64,000 nucleotides of DNA from Anseranas semipalmata (Eukaryota > Chordata > Aves > Anseriformes > Anseranatidae), in assembly GCA_013399115.1 (NCBI GenBank), contig VXAA01006526.1:1110378-1174377 (forward strand), read 5' to 3'. Shown here one piece after another: positions 39,501 through 53,556 of the stretch. The translations under genes and the position numbers were made by a program. A model generated the notes under the pieces. It was not told where the DNA came from. It did not search any database and saw only the letters and a program-made list of their open reading frames with translations. Position 1 is the first letter of the stretch. Each line of letters starts with the position of its first letter.

Positions 39501-41009
39501 TATCTTTATCCAGTGGGTCCCATCTCACATGGCACACACAGTGCAAGCTCCATAAAAGTAGGAAGCAGGTCTGGGAGATGCAATGGAAACAGCCTCGTCT
39601 TCAGGATGCAAACAGAAAACTCAGTCCTGCAGCTCAAACTCATCCAAACAACCCTTCCAATACAGGCAGATCAACTAAAGCCCCTCACACTGGATTGGAA
39701 AGAATTGTTTGTATTTTGGAACAGTAACCAACACATTTTATACAGCTCAAAGATGAAGTCTTAGTTCCAAAGGGAAAGAGACACAAGCAATTAAGTTTCT
39801 ATCTTAACATTATCTTCAGGTGCTTTCTTTCACTTCCTTCAAAATTATGGTGATATGTTAGTTAGGGACATCTTGTGCAGCTCATCTACGCAATTAATTT
39901 AAAATAAAAATTGGCTGAACAGTAACATTACAACAAGAAGAGTATCAAGGAAAGATTGAACAATGGCATATTATAATATGAGCTGACAAAGGAGAAAAAC
40001 AAAACCTATCATGACACCATTAACATCTTACCTAAGACTTTTCACTATAATAATGTCAGGGGGAGCTATCAATAAAATAAATTCACTTAATTTTACAGTG
40101 TAGTGTGAAACACACTAAGTCAATACAGGAACTCAGAGCCCATTCAGCTCTGTTCCATCCTGCTGCAGCACTCCACTGTCTGAATCCATTTGTATCACTG
40201 AAACAATTCACTATTAGGGTAAAAATAAAAATTGTATCTAAACTTATCCATCGCACTGCAAACATACCTGTGGGGACAGGCCCTACGCTGCCAGTTAAAT
40301 TGCTGCTTGCTTCAGCGCTTTGCCATTCTGGGGCTTAGCAACAGCTTCAGCTATCTTCCCCTCACTCATTATAGCAAACAGCCCCAAATACTGACCCCTT
40401 CGACTATTATAGCTTTGCACAGAGGAAGCACATTTGTGTTATATATCACACACAGGAAGCAGTAAACAGTTATCCATCAATTCCATCAGGATCTGTGCTT
40501 TCCAAACCAGTAAAGGGCTTAGAGAAATACATTTTAAACAAGTACGGAAGCAGGCTTTCTTTAAAAATCCCTACCCAGCAATGACGACAGAGATTCGTAC
40601 ATTCAGCTGTTGCTGCCACCCATGGGGACTGGCTACATGACACAACTGCACAGCACATACTGCTGATAGCATGGAGCCAGGGCGGCTGCAAGGAATGGCA
40701 TGAAAGCACTGATTGCCTACAGAAAAAGGAATCTTGAAATAAAAGGTGTTCAGCACTTCCTCATTGCCTCACATGTCCCATCTAAACAGCCTACAGTAAC
40801 AATGCAGAGGATTCCTCCACCGTTGCAGGTCAGACTTCAAGAATCCCTTGTAATTTTTACTGAAACAACCACAATGCACTTTTGGCACGTACCTGTGCCA
40901 ACATTACTCTTAATGTAACGCTGACTTGCAACAACAAAAAAAAGCACTGGATCGGCTCTCAAGGCACAGCCTTCACTGGCAACAGATGTATTCCCCCTTT
41001 TTTTTCCTC

Positions 41010-41018
41010 AAAAAACAA

Positions 41019-41049
<31 letters not shown>

Positions 41050-41061
41050 AAAAATAAAAAA
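41010..41061. repeat. A-rich tract of A-runs separated by single T
   Basis: Runs of 5-10 A are separated by single T (aaaaataaaa pattern), preceded by an 8-9 base T run at about 40998-41005. It is low-complexity DNA; a degenerate poly(A) origin is possible but no element body was seen next to it. Confidence 0.93.
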
Positions 41062-41263
41062 GGATTTTCCCAGGATGGCTACACCAAGGAAGAAAATAGC
41101 TACATTTGAGGACAGATGTCTTGGTTCCAAGCAGATGCCCAGTTTGGGCCAAGAACCCTCAGCCTGGTGACTCTTAGGAAGACTTTTCACTTTTCTTACT
41201 TAGCAGTAGGGCAGAAGGAGAAAGCTTCCAACCTCCCCAGTGTGAAATATCAGTACTATCAGT

Positions 41264-41283
41264 CACACACACACACACACACA
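41264..41283. repeat. (CA)10 microsatellite
   Basis: Ten uninterrupted CA dinucleotides. No other CA run of this length was noticed in the window. Confidence 0.97.
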
Positions 41284-41740
41284 AAGAAGGAAGTAGTTAG
41301 CTCTTGGCAAGAGCAGGTTACTTACTACTTACTCCCTACAACAAGGAGAATAGCTTGGAGAAAACTCTGACTTTCAAAATATTTGAAGCTCATCACTGAC
41401 AAAGTTTAGCACAGCTTGGCTCTGGCTGTTACTGCAGGACTTATGACTGTTCTTCCTACCCCTATGAACTGTAGTGGGAGTATATACTGAAGAAAAATAC
41501 ATTCAGTCATTTCAGTAATTACAAGACTACCTATGGAACGTGATTTTATTTCTAGTTATGAGAAACAGGCAAAATGCTATCAACCATGCTCTGCAGTCTA
41601 TAGCCAACAGACTCACTCTTCCGAAATACCACAAGGCAATGGAAGAAAAAATAATGCAATAAATAACCCGCGTTTCATTTTTTTTTTAACGTACTAGCCT
41701 TTTACAACAAAAATCCTTTGAAGTCTTTCTGCACAGAGAA

Positions 41741-41770
41741 AAAGTACTGGGTTTCAAAGTATTGGGTTTC
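41741..41770. repeat. 15-bp tandem duplication
   Basis: Two adjacent 15-base units, aaagtactgggtttc and aaagtattgggtttc, differ by one C/T change. This is consistent with a local slippage duplication. Confidence 0.9.
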
Positions 41771-42480
41771 TGGATACTACTTCCAAATAGTATCTGTGAT
41801 TCTATCACATGTATTTTTCACCTGCAAAGGAGAGGGCTGGTTAAACCTGAGGGTGGGATAAACGGTATGCTACTAGCACATCTTAACATAGTTAAATGTT
41901 AAAGTGATGTGGGATCAAACACTATACAATGTTTTTTTAAAATGTTGCATTTCATCAGATAATCTACATACACCAATATAAATTCAATAAAAAAGTTCTA
42001 CAAATAATTACCAAAAAGTAGATGTTAGCTACACTGCATAGACCACATCAGGATTTCTCATATCCATGTAGAAGAGGTTATATAATACTCATCCCCTTTA
42101 TTCTACATTTCAGAGAGAATTCGATAAAGCCTTTCAGGGAAACAATACTTTTGAAACAACAGAATATTGCAAGCAAGCAGCAAAGGAAGCTCTAGAAGAA
42201 ATAAAAATAGATTCTATCGTGAAGTTCCTGTACTTTCTGCCTGATAGAATAGTATCAATACACATAACTATTCAATATGTCCAATTAACATCAATCACAT
42301 CAGATAATAATGTGAATGTACATCACACCAACAAAATAAATAACATCAATTCCACAATTTCATATACGGATTAATTACAAAAAAAAAGCAACCAACCAAC
42401 TAAAAAAAAATCCTACAGTTCATATAATGTAAATGTGAATTAAATTATTTTCTTCTAAGTAGCAATTTTTAAAACGTACT

Positions 42481-42509
42481 TCCTTTTGCATGAAAATCAT
42501 GCAAAAGGA
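42481..42509. promoter_or_regulatory. Perfect 12-bp inverted repeat with octamer-like arms
   Basis: TCCTTTTGCATG and its exact reverse complement are separated by a 5-base spacer (AAAAT). Each arm contains ATGCAAAA, which matches the POU octamer ATGCAAAT at seven of eight positions, in inverted arrangement. It directly precedes a CpG-rich islet. A regulatory role is inference from motif resemblance and position; the inverted repeat itself is certain. Confidence 0.45.
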
Positions 42510-42540
42510 GCCAGGGTGGTATTAAGCATTATGAGAATAA

Positions 42541-42668
42541 GCAGCCGCCGCGAGGGCTGTCTGAGCAGAGGCAGGAGCACAGCCTCGCAGGGAGGGAGAA
42601 GAAGTGCAGCGGTCGCGGTGACCCAGGGGACCAGATCTTGAACTCGCACTCACTGGTGCAGCACCAGT
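42541..42668. promoter_or_regulatory. Isolated CpG-rich islet with terminal palindrome
   Basis: Eight CpG dinucleotides fall in 100 bases (42546-42645) within otherwise AT-rich, CpG-poor intron. At the right end ACTGGTGC and GCACCAGT form a perfect palindrome around one A (42652-42668). It is too short for a classical CpG island. It could be an internal promoter, an alternative first exon or an enhancer core. I see no convincing ORF or splice-site pair that fixes a strand. Confidence 0.35.
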
Positions 42669-43623
42669 CACTTAATCCAGACCATAAATTCAAAAGGATT
42701 TATTAGTACCCTAGAGACGCTGACCAAACTAATATGTAATTGACCAGTATAATTGTTTCCAAAAATGGAAAATAGAGATTTTTCTTTAAATGTTTTACTT
42801 TTATAATCATATTTTAATGATTTCTTTTGTTAAAGTTAAATGAATTATTTCAGTAATTTGTGTTTTTAGAAGAAATATTAAAATATTTAAAGCTTAATAT
42901 ATCAGCACATCGTCTGATTGATAATTCATAGAAGCATACACTGAGAGCAAATCCCACCACAGGCATGGGCAGTATTTCCTACACCCCTTACACCATAGTT
43001 CCATTCAATGTATTTTCCCCATCAGCCAGAGCAATTTCATCTGTAAAAGCACCCTGCCTAGCTTTGCATCCTTTGAGTTAGAAAAAAATTTTCTCAACAG
43101 CGTGGGCACAGAAATAGGGCTCTTTACATCGTACTTTATTCTACAATTGCTCAAAGTGCCATTGGCGGTGATGGAAATGCATTCTGAGGACATCTGCACT
43201 AGGTGGTAGAGCAGTCCTGGTGTCCAGGAGGACTAACAGAAGTTGTATTTTTCATTTGGAAAGCAAATAAAATGACAAGTATTTCTAATTCTGTTATTAT
43301 GATAGGTTTATTCACGGCTCTGCATCCTTACTTTGGTAATTCACTGTGATAGAGCTTGAGCTGACATGCAAAATACTTGAGCTCAGATAGCCAGCCAAGG
43401 GAGGAACAGAGTCATTCCTTTCCAGAAAAGGGGCATTTTATGGGAAAAAATGTTGTCAAGTCTAGAAGAAAGCATACACTTTATAGTATTAAAGAAAACA
43501 TTTCTTTAGTTTTTCTACTGCAGATATTTTGGCTGTAAAAGAAGCTCTTTCTAGGATTCTCCAAAGCTGAAACATTTTCCAGTAGTCTAACCCTTGGATC
43601 ACTGCTTGTTATTCTTTTGTTGG

Positions 43624-43637
43624 TTTTTTTTTTTTTT
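43624..43637. repeat. T14 homopolymer
   Basis: Fourteen consecutive T preceded by ttgttggt; simple sequence. Confidence 0.93.
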
Positions 43638-43784
43638 CCCACCAAGTTTGGTTCTATTTACATCAACATTTTTTCAGTTAAACTGAAGGCTGATAGTTAA
43701 ATAGGTAACGATAACTTATTGAATCAGCCACCTGAAGACAATTCAAAAGCAATTCACGCAGTCAGAGATCAGTGACGTTGATGC

Positions 43785-43832
43785 TGAAAGGGACTGTTAA
43801 AGTCAGCAAGCCTGACCTCCTACACATCGTGG
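43785..43832 (-). mobile_element. Possible ancient CR1 fragment, antisense
   Basis: The plus strand has gctgaaagggactgttaaagtc followed by agcctgacctcctacaca. This resembles the reverse complement of an old sauropsid CR1 3' region ('ggaaggacc...tctagtctgacctcctgcata'). The match is short and degraded, and I cannot rule out coincidence. Confidence 0.4.
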
Positions 43833-46212
43833 TATTACTAAAATATTATCAACAATCCAGAAATTCTTCTAAAAAGACAGTAACAAGTAAAAATTCATGT
43901 ATATGCAAAGTAGAGAGATCCTCAGAGGAATTTGCTTGGCAGTAATAAAAGATGTGCATGTTTCTATACCTAAGTACCTTATACTATTCGATACTATGAA
44001 GGTATTGGTAGATTTGATTGTGTTTAGAGAAGATCATATGAACTCATTAAAGATGAGAGAGGAACTGATATGGAAAAATTTAAATCAGGGTTTATTAGAT
44101 ATGGTAATAGAGGAAGAATTTGTGTTTTTTTGATTTCTCTCTAAAGCTTATCATTGGAAAGAAATGAACTACAATCACATGAAAAAAAAAGAAAAAAGAA
44201 CAGCTTAGAGATAGTCCATATCCAAATATCCAAAGCAGAGAATCAGTAGTTGTGTCATGTTATACAATCTTAAAATAGTAGATGAAAAGAAGGAGATGCC
44301 CATACACTGAGGGACATTAAGTACACGAAGTGCATTTCCAAATGTGCTTCATCTTGGTGGGAAGCATTCTCTAGAGAAAGCAATAGATGCACATTCTTAT
44401 TTTTATGCAGACTGGAAGAGACTGGGGGACTATGCTGAGGAAGATAATTAGCATTGCCTGCAACAGAACTAGAACAGACATTTACAATACATATCAAAAA
44501 AATACCAGTTTGGCATTTACTTGCTCTTAAACACAAAATGGCAAAATTCTTGCTTGCATTTGGTTGTAAAGTTCACCAGTGAATTCCTTAAACAAACCTT
44601 ATCCCCCTCACAGGAACTACTAACACTAAGGAAGAGTTTTCCTCCCATTATAGAAGACATAAGAGATCGGTTTAGTTCACCAGCTGGTGATTTCTGTAAC
44701 TGAGTGAGGCATACAGATTAAAACTATTTTAGTAAAATGTAACGCTTACATTTTGCATTCAGTCAACATTAAGAGTTTTTGCTATTTGTGGATGATCCAT
44801 GACAGTAATGTTTAAGTGTTACAGGACAGCAAATAGAAGGTACTAAAGTAAACACTCAGTTCGCTCAATTTCAGAAGCAAATACATACTTACAGGCAAAC
44901 ATTTCACAGTCTCTTCAAATCTAAAGGAGATAAAATGAGCTGACAAACCTTTCCTTTCTCGTATTGCTATTTTTCTATAGATGGAAACAATATCTGTGAG
45001 GCTCTCCTAGACACTTGACGAGACTGATCCTGGAACAGATCCCAGCAAACCTTCAGAAAAGATGAAGGTGTTGGAGTCTGCATGCAAAATCAAGGACATA
45101 GTCATAAACACATTAAGTGGGTGGCTGCACAAGGACAGCGTTTGTATGTGAGTATAAATAAATGCTGGGGGAGCAGCATTCTCTCCTGAATCAGGTAACA
45201 GTTGATTGATGGAGTTATGGTGGCAAACAACAGGAAGGAAAGTATGGTAACTTCCATGCTGCTACAGCTAGAAAACAAAAATGTGCATTTCCTGCAGAAG
45301 CAACCACACAACCATTGTGTGACTTTTATTACTGGCTTTTGCAATGACTTCAACATCATTATTTTCTATATATAGTACTTTGTGTAGTGCTACATGTAAC
45401 GTCTCCATTGTATTTTTGGCCTTTAAAGATACATACTAATCAACTTAATATGGTATGTGATATTGCCAGGCAGAATTCCCATTAAATAAGGCCATTTCGA
45501 GGGTCTTAATATACGCCTTTATCACTTGGTGTCTAGTTCTTAACTGCACATTGTATTTCTTAGCACAGATTACCCCAGTAGTGATGTAAGGTAGCAGCAC
45601 AGGCCATAATCATTTAAGTAAAAGGCACAGAGCATTGAGATTAAACCTGTTTGAGACAGCATACTACACCTAGTTTAACTAAGTACCCATGTCAACAACC
45701 CCTGCAGGTAACAGTGGTAGTCCAAGAGAGACAAAATAGGTGCTTAAGGCTTGCAATTCAGCTTTGGCATTCTGAAATGTTGAGGACATTATCTGAACCC
45801 TTCTGGTAATCCACAATATATAGTTTTACTCTCTGCAGATTGTATGCTCTAATTTGCATATCATTCATTATACTAGTCTGTAATATTTCTTTTAATGGGA
45901 AAGAATATCTTTTGTGACATATATAGCAGATATATTGTTATCACTTCTACCTCAGGTCTGAAAAACAGAGATATTAGCACTGACTATAACAGGAGCAATG
46001 CCATTATAATGTACTTTACACTCCCATCTTTATTTTTAATGATGCCCTAAAACCACAGGTAGAGGAGATACCTGACTTTTCCCTAGACATATACAGATGA
46101 CTAAAGATTCCTGCACCTTCAGCTTCCATCAGTGTTCCCATAAGGTTGAAGACAAATGTCTGAAAAAAACTGCACAAATGGTACAATGGTAACTAACTAA
46201 AAGGTGAAAAGG

Positions 46213-46228
46213 AAAAAAAAAAAAAAAA
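46213..46228. repeat. A16 homopolymer
   Basis: Sixteen consecutive A within a purine-rich stretch (aaggtgaaaagg before it). Confidence 0.95.
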
Positions 46229-49200
46229 GAATGTACTATATCATAAATTTACAGAGTTAGGTGTCTTCTTAAATTTCACCTAGGATCACTCTGTAGTCCA
46301 AAAGAAAAGTTATCTTAAGGTCAGAAGCTAGAGGTACGTTGAATTTAGGTGAGCCATATTTAGAGTTTGATCATTAGGGAAGCATTTTACATAAAGGAAA
46401 GAAGAAAAAACCACGATTTAAACTAGCTTTTTGAAAATAAATACATCAAGATGTTTGCTTCAACTGGAGCTGGAAATGTTTTAATACCAACTGTGCCGTC
46501 TGACATAACAGGTAGAACAGTCACCCAGTGAGCATGAAATACAGGTTCAAATGCCCTCACTGTAAACTTCAACAAACAGAATTAACTCAAGTTGCAGGAA
46601 GGACAAGACTGGCCATTACAGATAATTTCTCCCTCTCAATTTTTGAGTAGGTTGGTCCTAATTTTTCAGACTGATTGATCTGAAAAGATTTAGAAGATGT
46701 TTACCACATCTCTAAGAAATGTCCGAAACACTTCAAGATGAAAAGAAACTGTATCTCCTTTGCTGCTTCATGAATTGTCCCTGAAACCTTTTGTGAATCA
46801 GACCTTTATATTTGTTCAAAATAAGTAAAATCCCCCTTTACCTCAAGTAAATTTTCCACTTTGATGAAAATCCTTGATCTTTGAGCTGATCCACAATCAG
46901 CTTTTTACGTACACACTCACACACAGACCCCTACATCCCTCTGTCTTTCTTCAGTCTAGTCACCATTGCAAAACATTCATTCACTGCAGTTTTTCAGCTG
47001 AGAATGAGCAATCCCTGTACCAATATCAGGAAGGACAAAACAGTCACTTCAGCACCCACAGCATCCAAACCTTGCTTTAACTGCACACATCTCTTGAAAA
47101 AACTATGAGAAGTGTTAGTATGCTTTGATTCAATCAGTCCTGTGAAAGGAGAGGCAGAAAGGACTTCCAGATACACTCCAGTCATAGGAGTATTGAAGCA
47201 ATCACACTTTCCACCCACATTTTCTCAATTTTAACCAAGTAACTAAGACTAACACTTAACTCATAGAGATGGCAACACCATCCATACAGAGAATGAAAAA
47301 TGCAAGGTATCTTCTTCACTGGAGATGTACTAAAATAAAGCGTAAGATGATGAAGTCTAATATTAGCTTTAGGATAAAAAACAGTATATTTCCCTAGGCA
47401 CTATAAATACATATGGAATACATCTTTGCTACTAGCATATTTCTGTTAGGCTCCCCCTGTATAAGTGACTATATTCTCTTGCTAATCTGGATTATTAAAA
47501 GGCTCTTGCTTCAGTGACATTTCCTTGACAAGTCTGAGGAAGAACGACTGTGTAAGCAGCAGAATGCAGATCAACACTTTTCTCACTACTGTTGAGGGTC
47601 CTCATGGGAGTAGGAAAAAATAATGCTATCAGCAGAAATTATTTACTGTTAAGATTTTTTCCATTCCCTTCCTGGGATGCACGAACTACAGATCACTTCT
47701 TCCTTTCAAAGATAAGCCAACTTGATTGACTTGTCCTGACATGGGGTAGAAAAATCTTAGTCACAAAGTAGGGAAAAAAATCCACTTTTTTATTACTTAG
47801 AAATTTCTCTACAAAGGTATAATTTCCACCACCAAGAAGTCAGATTAATTTATCAAATACTATAGAATCTAGTATCAGACTTGTGCTACAAATAGGTAAT
47901 TCATCTGATATCCACCAACAAATGTTAGCTGTCATATGCTTTTTATTATATCTATATTTGCAAAGAGCAATCTCTCTGAGAAATCTATCTTACCACAAAA
48001 GCTTTTACAAGAAAATGCAATGTGCAGAAATACCATGTAATCATATCTGCACGTCTTTCACTGGATGAGCTGTTCTGAAATTAGACTACCTTTAAATAGA
48101 TTCAAGTGTTTTTTCGGTGTGCTTCTTTTTCATATACACCATAGGTCTACAAGCAAGACTCAGGATGTTATTGTGATCTATCCTACCTCTGCCTCTCATG
48201 GTAAACAACAGTCTTAGCTCATCTTTGATCAGGGAGAAGAGGAGGACTGAATAAGAGGACTCAACTGAAAATCGAGAGGTTTTTATATTTCTAGTGTTTA
48301 TCTTCTTCTCCTCAAATCCAGCTATGATTCCTTCTTTGTTTTTCTCTTATATTTCCACATTTCCTTAAAAATAGTATGACAAAAGGGCCACTAATCACAT
48401 AAAAGAAACATTTTGACTCATCATGTCATTCAAACAAACATTATAAGGTAGGATATCATCCTAACCAGGAGTTCTCACAGACTCGCATGTAAAAACAGGC
48501 ATTGGCAGTATCTCTGCAGGTGCAGGGGCCAAAGCACAGCCTTCAGAAGTGCTTACAGAGACCTCAGTGGACTATGATTCAGTCTCAAGGGCCCTCACTT
48601 TCATCTCCTAGCAAGAGAAAGCCAAAGTCTTAAACCTGTTGGCACAAATCTGAACAAACAGCATTCCTGAAGGAAGCACTGACTTACAAGGAAAAGCCCT
48701 ACTGCCCCCAGTGACAGCACATCAAGAACCAACTATTTGCATTGGGTTTCCAGAGCAACACTTTTTCTTTTTTTTTTTGACTTTTATACTTACATCAATA
48801 TGACTTTCAGACTTTGAAACTATTTAATATTTAGAAGTCCCAAGCAGATTATTAGAAGCTCATATTTGAACTTTACCAAATCAACAGTAGCTGATGCATC
48901 TTCAAATGTGAACAGTGTAAATATTCATACATATGAAAACAAATTTCTGGTCATATTAAGCAGTATTATTCATAAAATGTCCTGACTAATAAGTAAACAG
49001 AGCACTTTGCTTTCTGTTGTTGTTTGTTTTTTTCATAATAATGGTTAAACACTAACCTGCAACATTTTTCATGTCAGATATTCTAGTGTCTACATATAAA
49101 CAACTGTTATGGTGTGAATGTTGCTCTCAAAGCCTAATCTGGATCCTGTACAAATTAATGGAAAGACTCTTTTTGTTCTCATTTGGAGATATGGATCAAG

Positions 49201-52200
49201 CCTCATTACTAAAATCGGATGTTTCAGCACATTTTCAAGAAGGTATTAATGTAGCCAAGACATGTAATTTACAAGAAAAGGGAGTATCACAAGTTCTAAA
49301 ACTTGATTGTCCTGGGTGTGCACTGGTTTTTGCCCCTGTTCGGGATAACCTCTGGAATGGGCTGATAAAGGAAAGGCTGTTGACACAAATAGCTTTCCGT
49401 TGTCACTGTAGGAGATGAGATTTTAATAGGCTGCTTAATTAAATCCTTATATATTAATAGTAACATTATTTTAGAATTATGAAAAGGACGCACAGAAGAT
49501 AACGGCTTACTTGTGGCAGCTGCTGAGCAAATCTCAAAACTAGCTAAAGACCTTGCTATTCACAGGCTAAGGTACTGTGGTGTCATATCTTCCAGCGTCC
49601 ATAAAGATCGGAAAAAGTATATGATCAAACAGGAACCATTAACAAACTTCCTTTTCCTTCACCACACCACTTTGCCTCTTTCCATAACTACTTGTGAAAA
49701 AAGCAAACAAGTACTCAGGAGTCAACATAAAATTATAACTCTACTTATCAGTGCTTCCTTAGAACCTTTGGGGGGAGAGGGGGAGGCAACCACTTATTTT
49801 TGAGTAGAATGAAACGCACTGCAACACCTTAAAAGTTATAAAACACAATTCACTGGTCTGTGAAGACAAAAAGAAGGCTGTGTTAAATGAAGCTTCGTGA
49901 ATGATTCACAAGGCTGAGAATTCCTTCTATTTCCAGCAGTGTTCTCAAGCCAGTTTTATATTTCTAGGTAAATAATTTATTACTACTACCTTTGTTTCTA
50001 GCAATAATGCATTCTCAGAAATGCCAGCTGCACAGTATACTGGGCTCTTTCCTTGGACTTTCAAGCTGCGACGTCTAAAAGGACATCACTTAATTCTACT
50101 ACCAGAAGTGATCACCACATTTTTTTTCTGAGTATAAACTAAGAAGAATGAATAATGGGCAAGCTTTTCAGACATAGCTTCAGGTATAATATAAGAAAAT
50201 GTGCATAAACACAGAAACATAAAGCATTTGTATATTTGACACACATTCACCAAAACTGATAGCATACTTCTTTGGATTGACAGACAGTGAGAACTGAACA
50301 CTCGGTATTCCCAAGGACAGTCCTGCTAAGAGGAAGAGTACAGTAAGATTTGAAATTATATTTGTGAACAGCCTCCCACATGTACACTTACTTCTTATCC
50401 TTTGCGAGGATAGTTTGCAAGCACTGATTCTTTCCTCAAAAAAAGTCTTTATATATGTCACTTTCTGACTTGCTACGGGGATGGCAATTATTTTACAGAG
50501 ATTATTATTTAGCAGGTTTTTACTTTCATCCTGAAAAAGATCTTCCCATATAAGATAATATAGTACTACTGTATCCTACAGCATACTAGCTGTGATAGAG
50601 CTGTAAAAAATCAGTTATAAGCTTATAGCTATTAAAACAGACAATTTGAGGACATTAAAAAGGTAACATAGTTTTATGCCTGGATTCTTAAGCATAATCA
50701 TCCCGTGCAGGTTCAGATACCAGACCAAGCAGGAAAGAACGTTTTTTTCTGAGTTATCTACAGAATTATCTTTATCTTCCAAAAAAACAGCAGGAGACTT
50801 GAAATCCCAAGGTCTTATAATGGTGGTAGGTTTGGGGCCATCAAGCATACCAGCAATTCTCCCAATCACTACAGTGATTTATAACGCTGCTGTGACATGG
50901 AAGAGAAAGGAACCGTGGTGTTTCTTGCTATTTGTTTCCAGAAGAGCACAGCAGTTGCTCACAATCACTACTATTGTTATGTTTCTCCCAACTAGTTTTA
51001 TGTCACAAAACTAAGATGCAAACCCATTATGATCCATCCACGATAATGCTTGCAGAACTACAGTGTGCTTGCATAATGCAGCTATTATGTCACTCCAACG
51101 TGCACAAAATCCAAGATTGGAAGGGAATACAACCATTCTGAATACAAGTGAAATCCTGTTCACGCTGATCAATAGGGATAAGTCTGCTAAGATCAATTAC
51201 ACAAAGCTCGGTATCAAGCAGTAATATTAGCATTGCAATGATGCACACGTGGAAATAGGAAAATTTGAGGTGGTAACTCAAGCTGAGATAAGTTTTAAAA
51301 TTATTTGCAATGCAGTCAAAGCAGAGACAAAAAAAAAAAGTAAATTTGGAGACTATTTAGTACAGATGTGCAGATGGGAATACTACCTTGGCATTATCTA
51401 TTTATTCATATTGGAAATCTTCTTAGAGAATAGTCTGTTAATCACGTATTTTATTGCTGTCAGCTTTGTTTGCAGAATTGTCATGAATAATGAATAATTT
51501 ACTGTATCAGCTCCAGAGGCCCAAAAAAAGTAGGTGCAGCAAAGCAAATTCCTTTCTTACCAATACGCATCTCCTAAGACTTTATGCTTCATTCTATTTC
51601 AGATCTCCCCCCAAAATAATGTATTCCAAGCTTGAATGGGGAAAAGGCATGGGTTATCAGAGCATGCTTCACTACTAAATATTAATCACTTGGTCTCTCA
51701 CTGGCAATGAAATCTATTTTATCATCACTAGTGGTGATATTCTTTGATTCTGACAGAAGTCATTGAGAAAGACCTGTAACGGCAGCAAACGGAAGAACAA
51801 AACCATTTTCAGCACTTGGAATTTGTTTCAGTGCTATGGTAATTTCAGTTAATCAACAAAGACTGATTCAAATTGAAGCTCAATATAGTTATTGATTTGA
51901 CTTGGATTTTTTTTAAAAGTGTAAACATTTATGCTTCCAAACTTTTCTGTAACTGACATGTTTACAGCTCAAAATGTTGTCATATTTACATACCTGCAAA
52001 AGTGTAAGATGATGATCTGATGTTACTAGGTCCATTGACATTTAAGAACTGTTCCAATCACAGTAGAAAAAAAAATCCCTCCTTTTAGCAACTTAAAAAA
52101 TAAATGTACAAAGCTAAAAAAAAATTACAGAATTAGATCTCCCATGGTATCAATTCAATATAATGTTATCATGAATGTCACTGACACTAGGCACGTTTAC

Positions 52201-53250
52201 GTTAGCACTGGATATGCCTTTTATCTATATGCTTTTTATTTTAAAGATATAAACAGTAACCATGCCAGAATTCATTTTGCAGTTTGACTGTTTTTAATCA
52301 ATGAATTGAAAGTACAAGATGTACTTCAAAGGAAGAACCTGGAGAAAAACTGCCAGTGCTTTGAAATACAGGTGATGTTTACCTGCATGCTAGGCGTTGG
52401 CAGAAATGCTATGCAGCATTTACATGCAGCTTTTAAATATAGTTTAAGCAGTGCATTTGTTGGCTGCCTACCTAAAAATGAATTTCACTCTTCAGAGCAG
52501 AACATTTTCTAAACAGTGGTGTTAAATTCTCTTATATATGTCCCAGCTTAGTCATACTTACAGGTACTTTTTGTCTTGATAATTGTGCTACTTCCCCACA
52601 AGAGGCAAGCCCATATCTCCCTGTCTGTACAGTGTACAATGCCACAGAGGAGGGGGTAGTTTGCAACAGGGAAATTTCCCATAATCATATTTCAGCCTGG
52701 TCTCTTTACATTACAGACTGGTATTAGAGCTGAATTTCAATTTTGAATAACGTGTTATGCCAACTGTGGGAATTCTTGTTCTCTACAAAGATGTCTGGTC
52801 TCACCTTTAGCTAAGCGCTAAGGTTGGTCTGAAGAAAGATTTGGCAGTGCAACACCAGAGTCTACCGCAGATGGAGTGTTTGGTTTTGTTCTTTGCAATT
52901 GCTTTAGAAACCTACAGTCCTCAAGAGAGTATCACTAACCCACGCTGTGTTCCCAGCTCTCGGACAGTGTATTAGATCTCAAGGCTAATTGATAAAACCA
53001 AGGAAACTGTGAGGAACATAACACCTGCCAATGTGCAAGATGAGGAGGTGCTTTCCCCTCACAGCACTAGGAACGATGACATGATCTTTCAGCAAAGCAG
53101 CCGTGGGAGTTCCAGTGTTCATCACTTCCTTTTGTGGGTTGACTGACTTTTGCAGTGGCTGTTTACTACCATTGCAATACCTAAACATGCAAATATACAA
53201 AGATTGTGTCTAAACTGAAATATACTCTATATGGCTGTTAAGATCTTAAG

Positions 53251-53267
53251 AAAAAAAAAAAAAAAAA
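53251..53267. repeat. A17 homopolymer
   Basis: Seventeen consecutive A, followed by the purine-rich segment gacagaaaagaaagggaaaaaaaag. Confidence 0.95.
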
Positions 53268-53535
53268 GACAGAAAAGAAAGGGAAAAAAAAGTCTTACAG
53301 GGAACATGGAAGATAAAAGAAGCACTTGAGAGTGAAGTTTCAGTTTTTTCCCTCTAAATGTCAAACTGTACCTTCAACTCCCTGAGAACATGTAATAGGA
53401 TAAAAACAAGTCTGACAGCTATTCAACAATCCAGATCTTTTAGTAACAAAAAAACAAGTTGCAATTTTCGGTGAGTACAGCTAAGAGTAGCCAAGTTTCA
53501 GAGGAAGTTGAAAGACTTCAAGTGTTCCTTGTCTT

Positions 53536-53556
53536 AAAAAAAAAAAAAAAAAAAAA
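53536..53556. repeat. A21 homopolymer
   Basis: Twenty-one consecutive A, less than 300 bases from the A17 run. No retroelement body is recognised beside either run. Confidence 0.95.

Noticed and set aside
53251..53556. Two long A runs about 270 bases apart as tails of SINE-like elements.
   Set aside because: The sequence between and before them shows no tRNA- or 7SL-derived head and no repeat of one another; the known avian repeats here are CR1, which lack poly(A).
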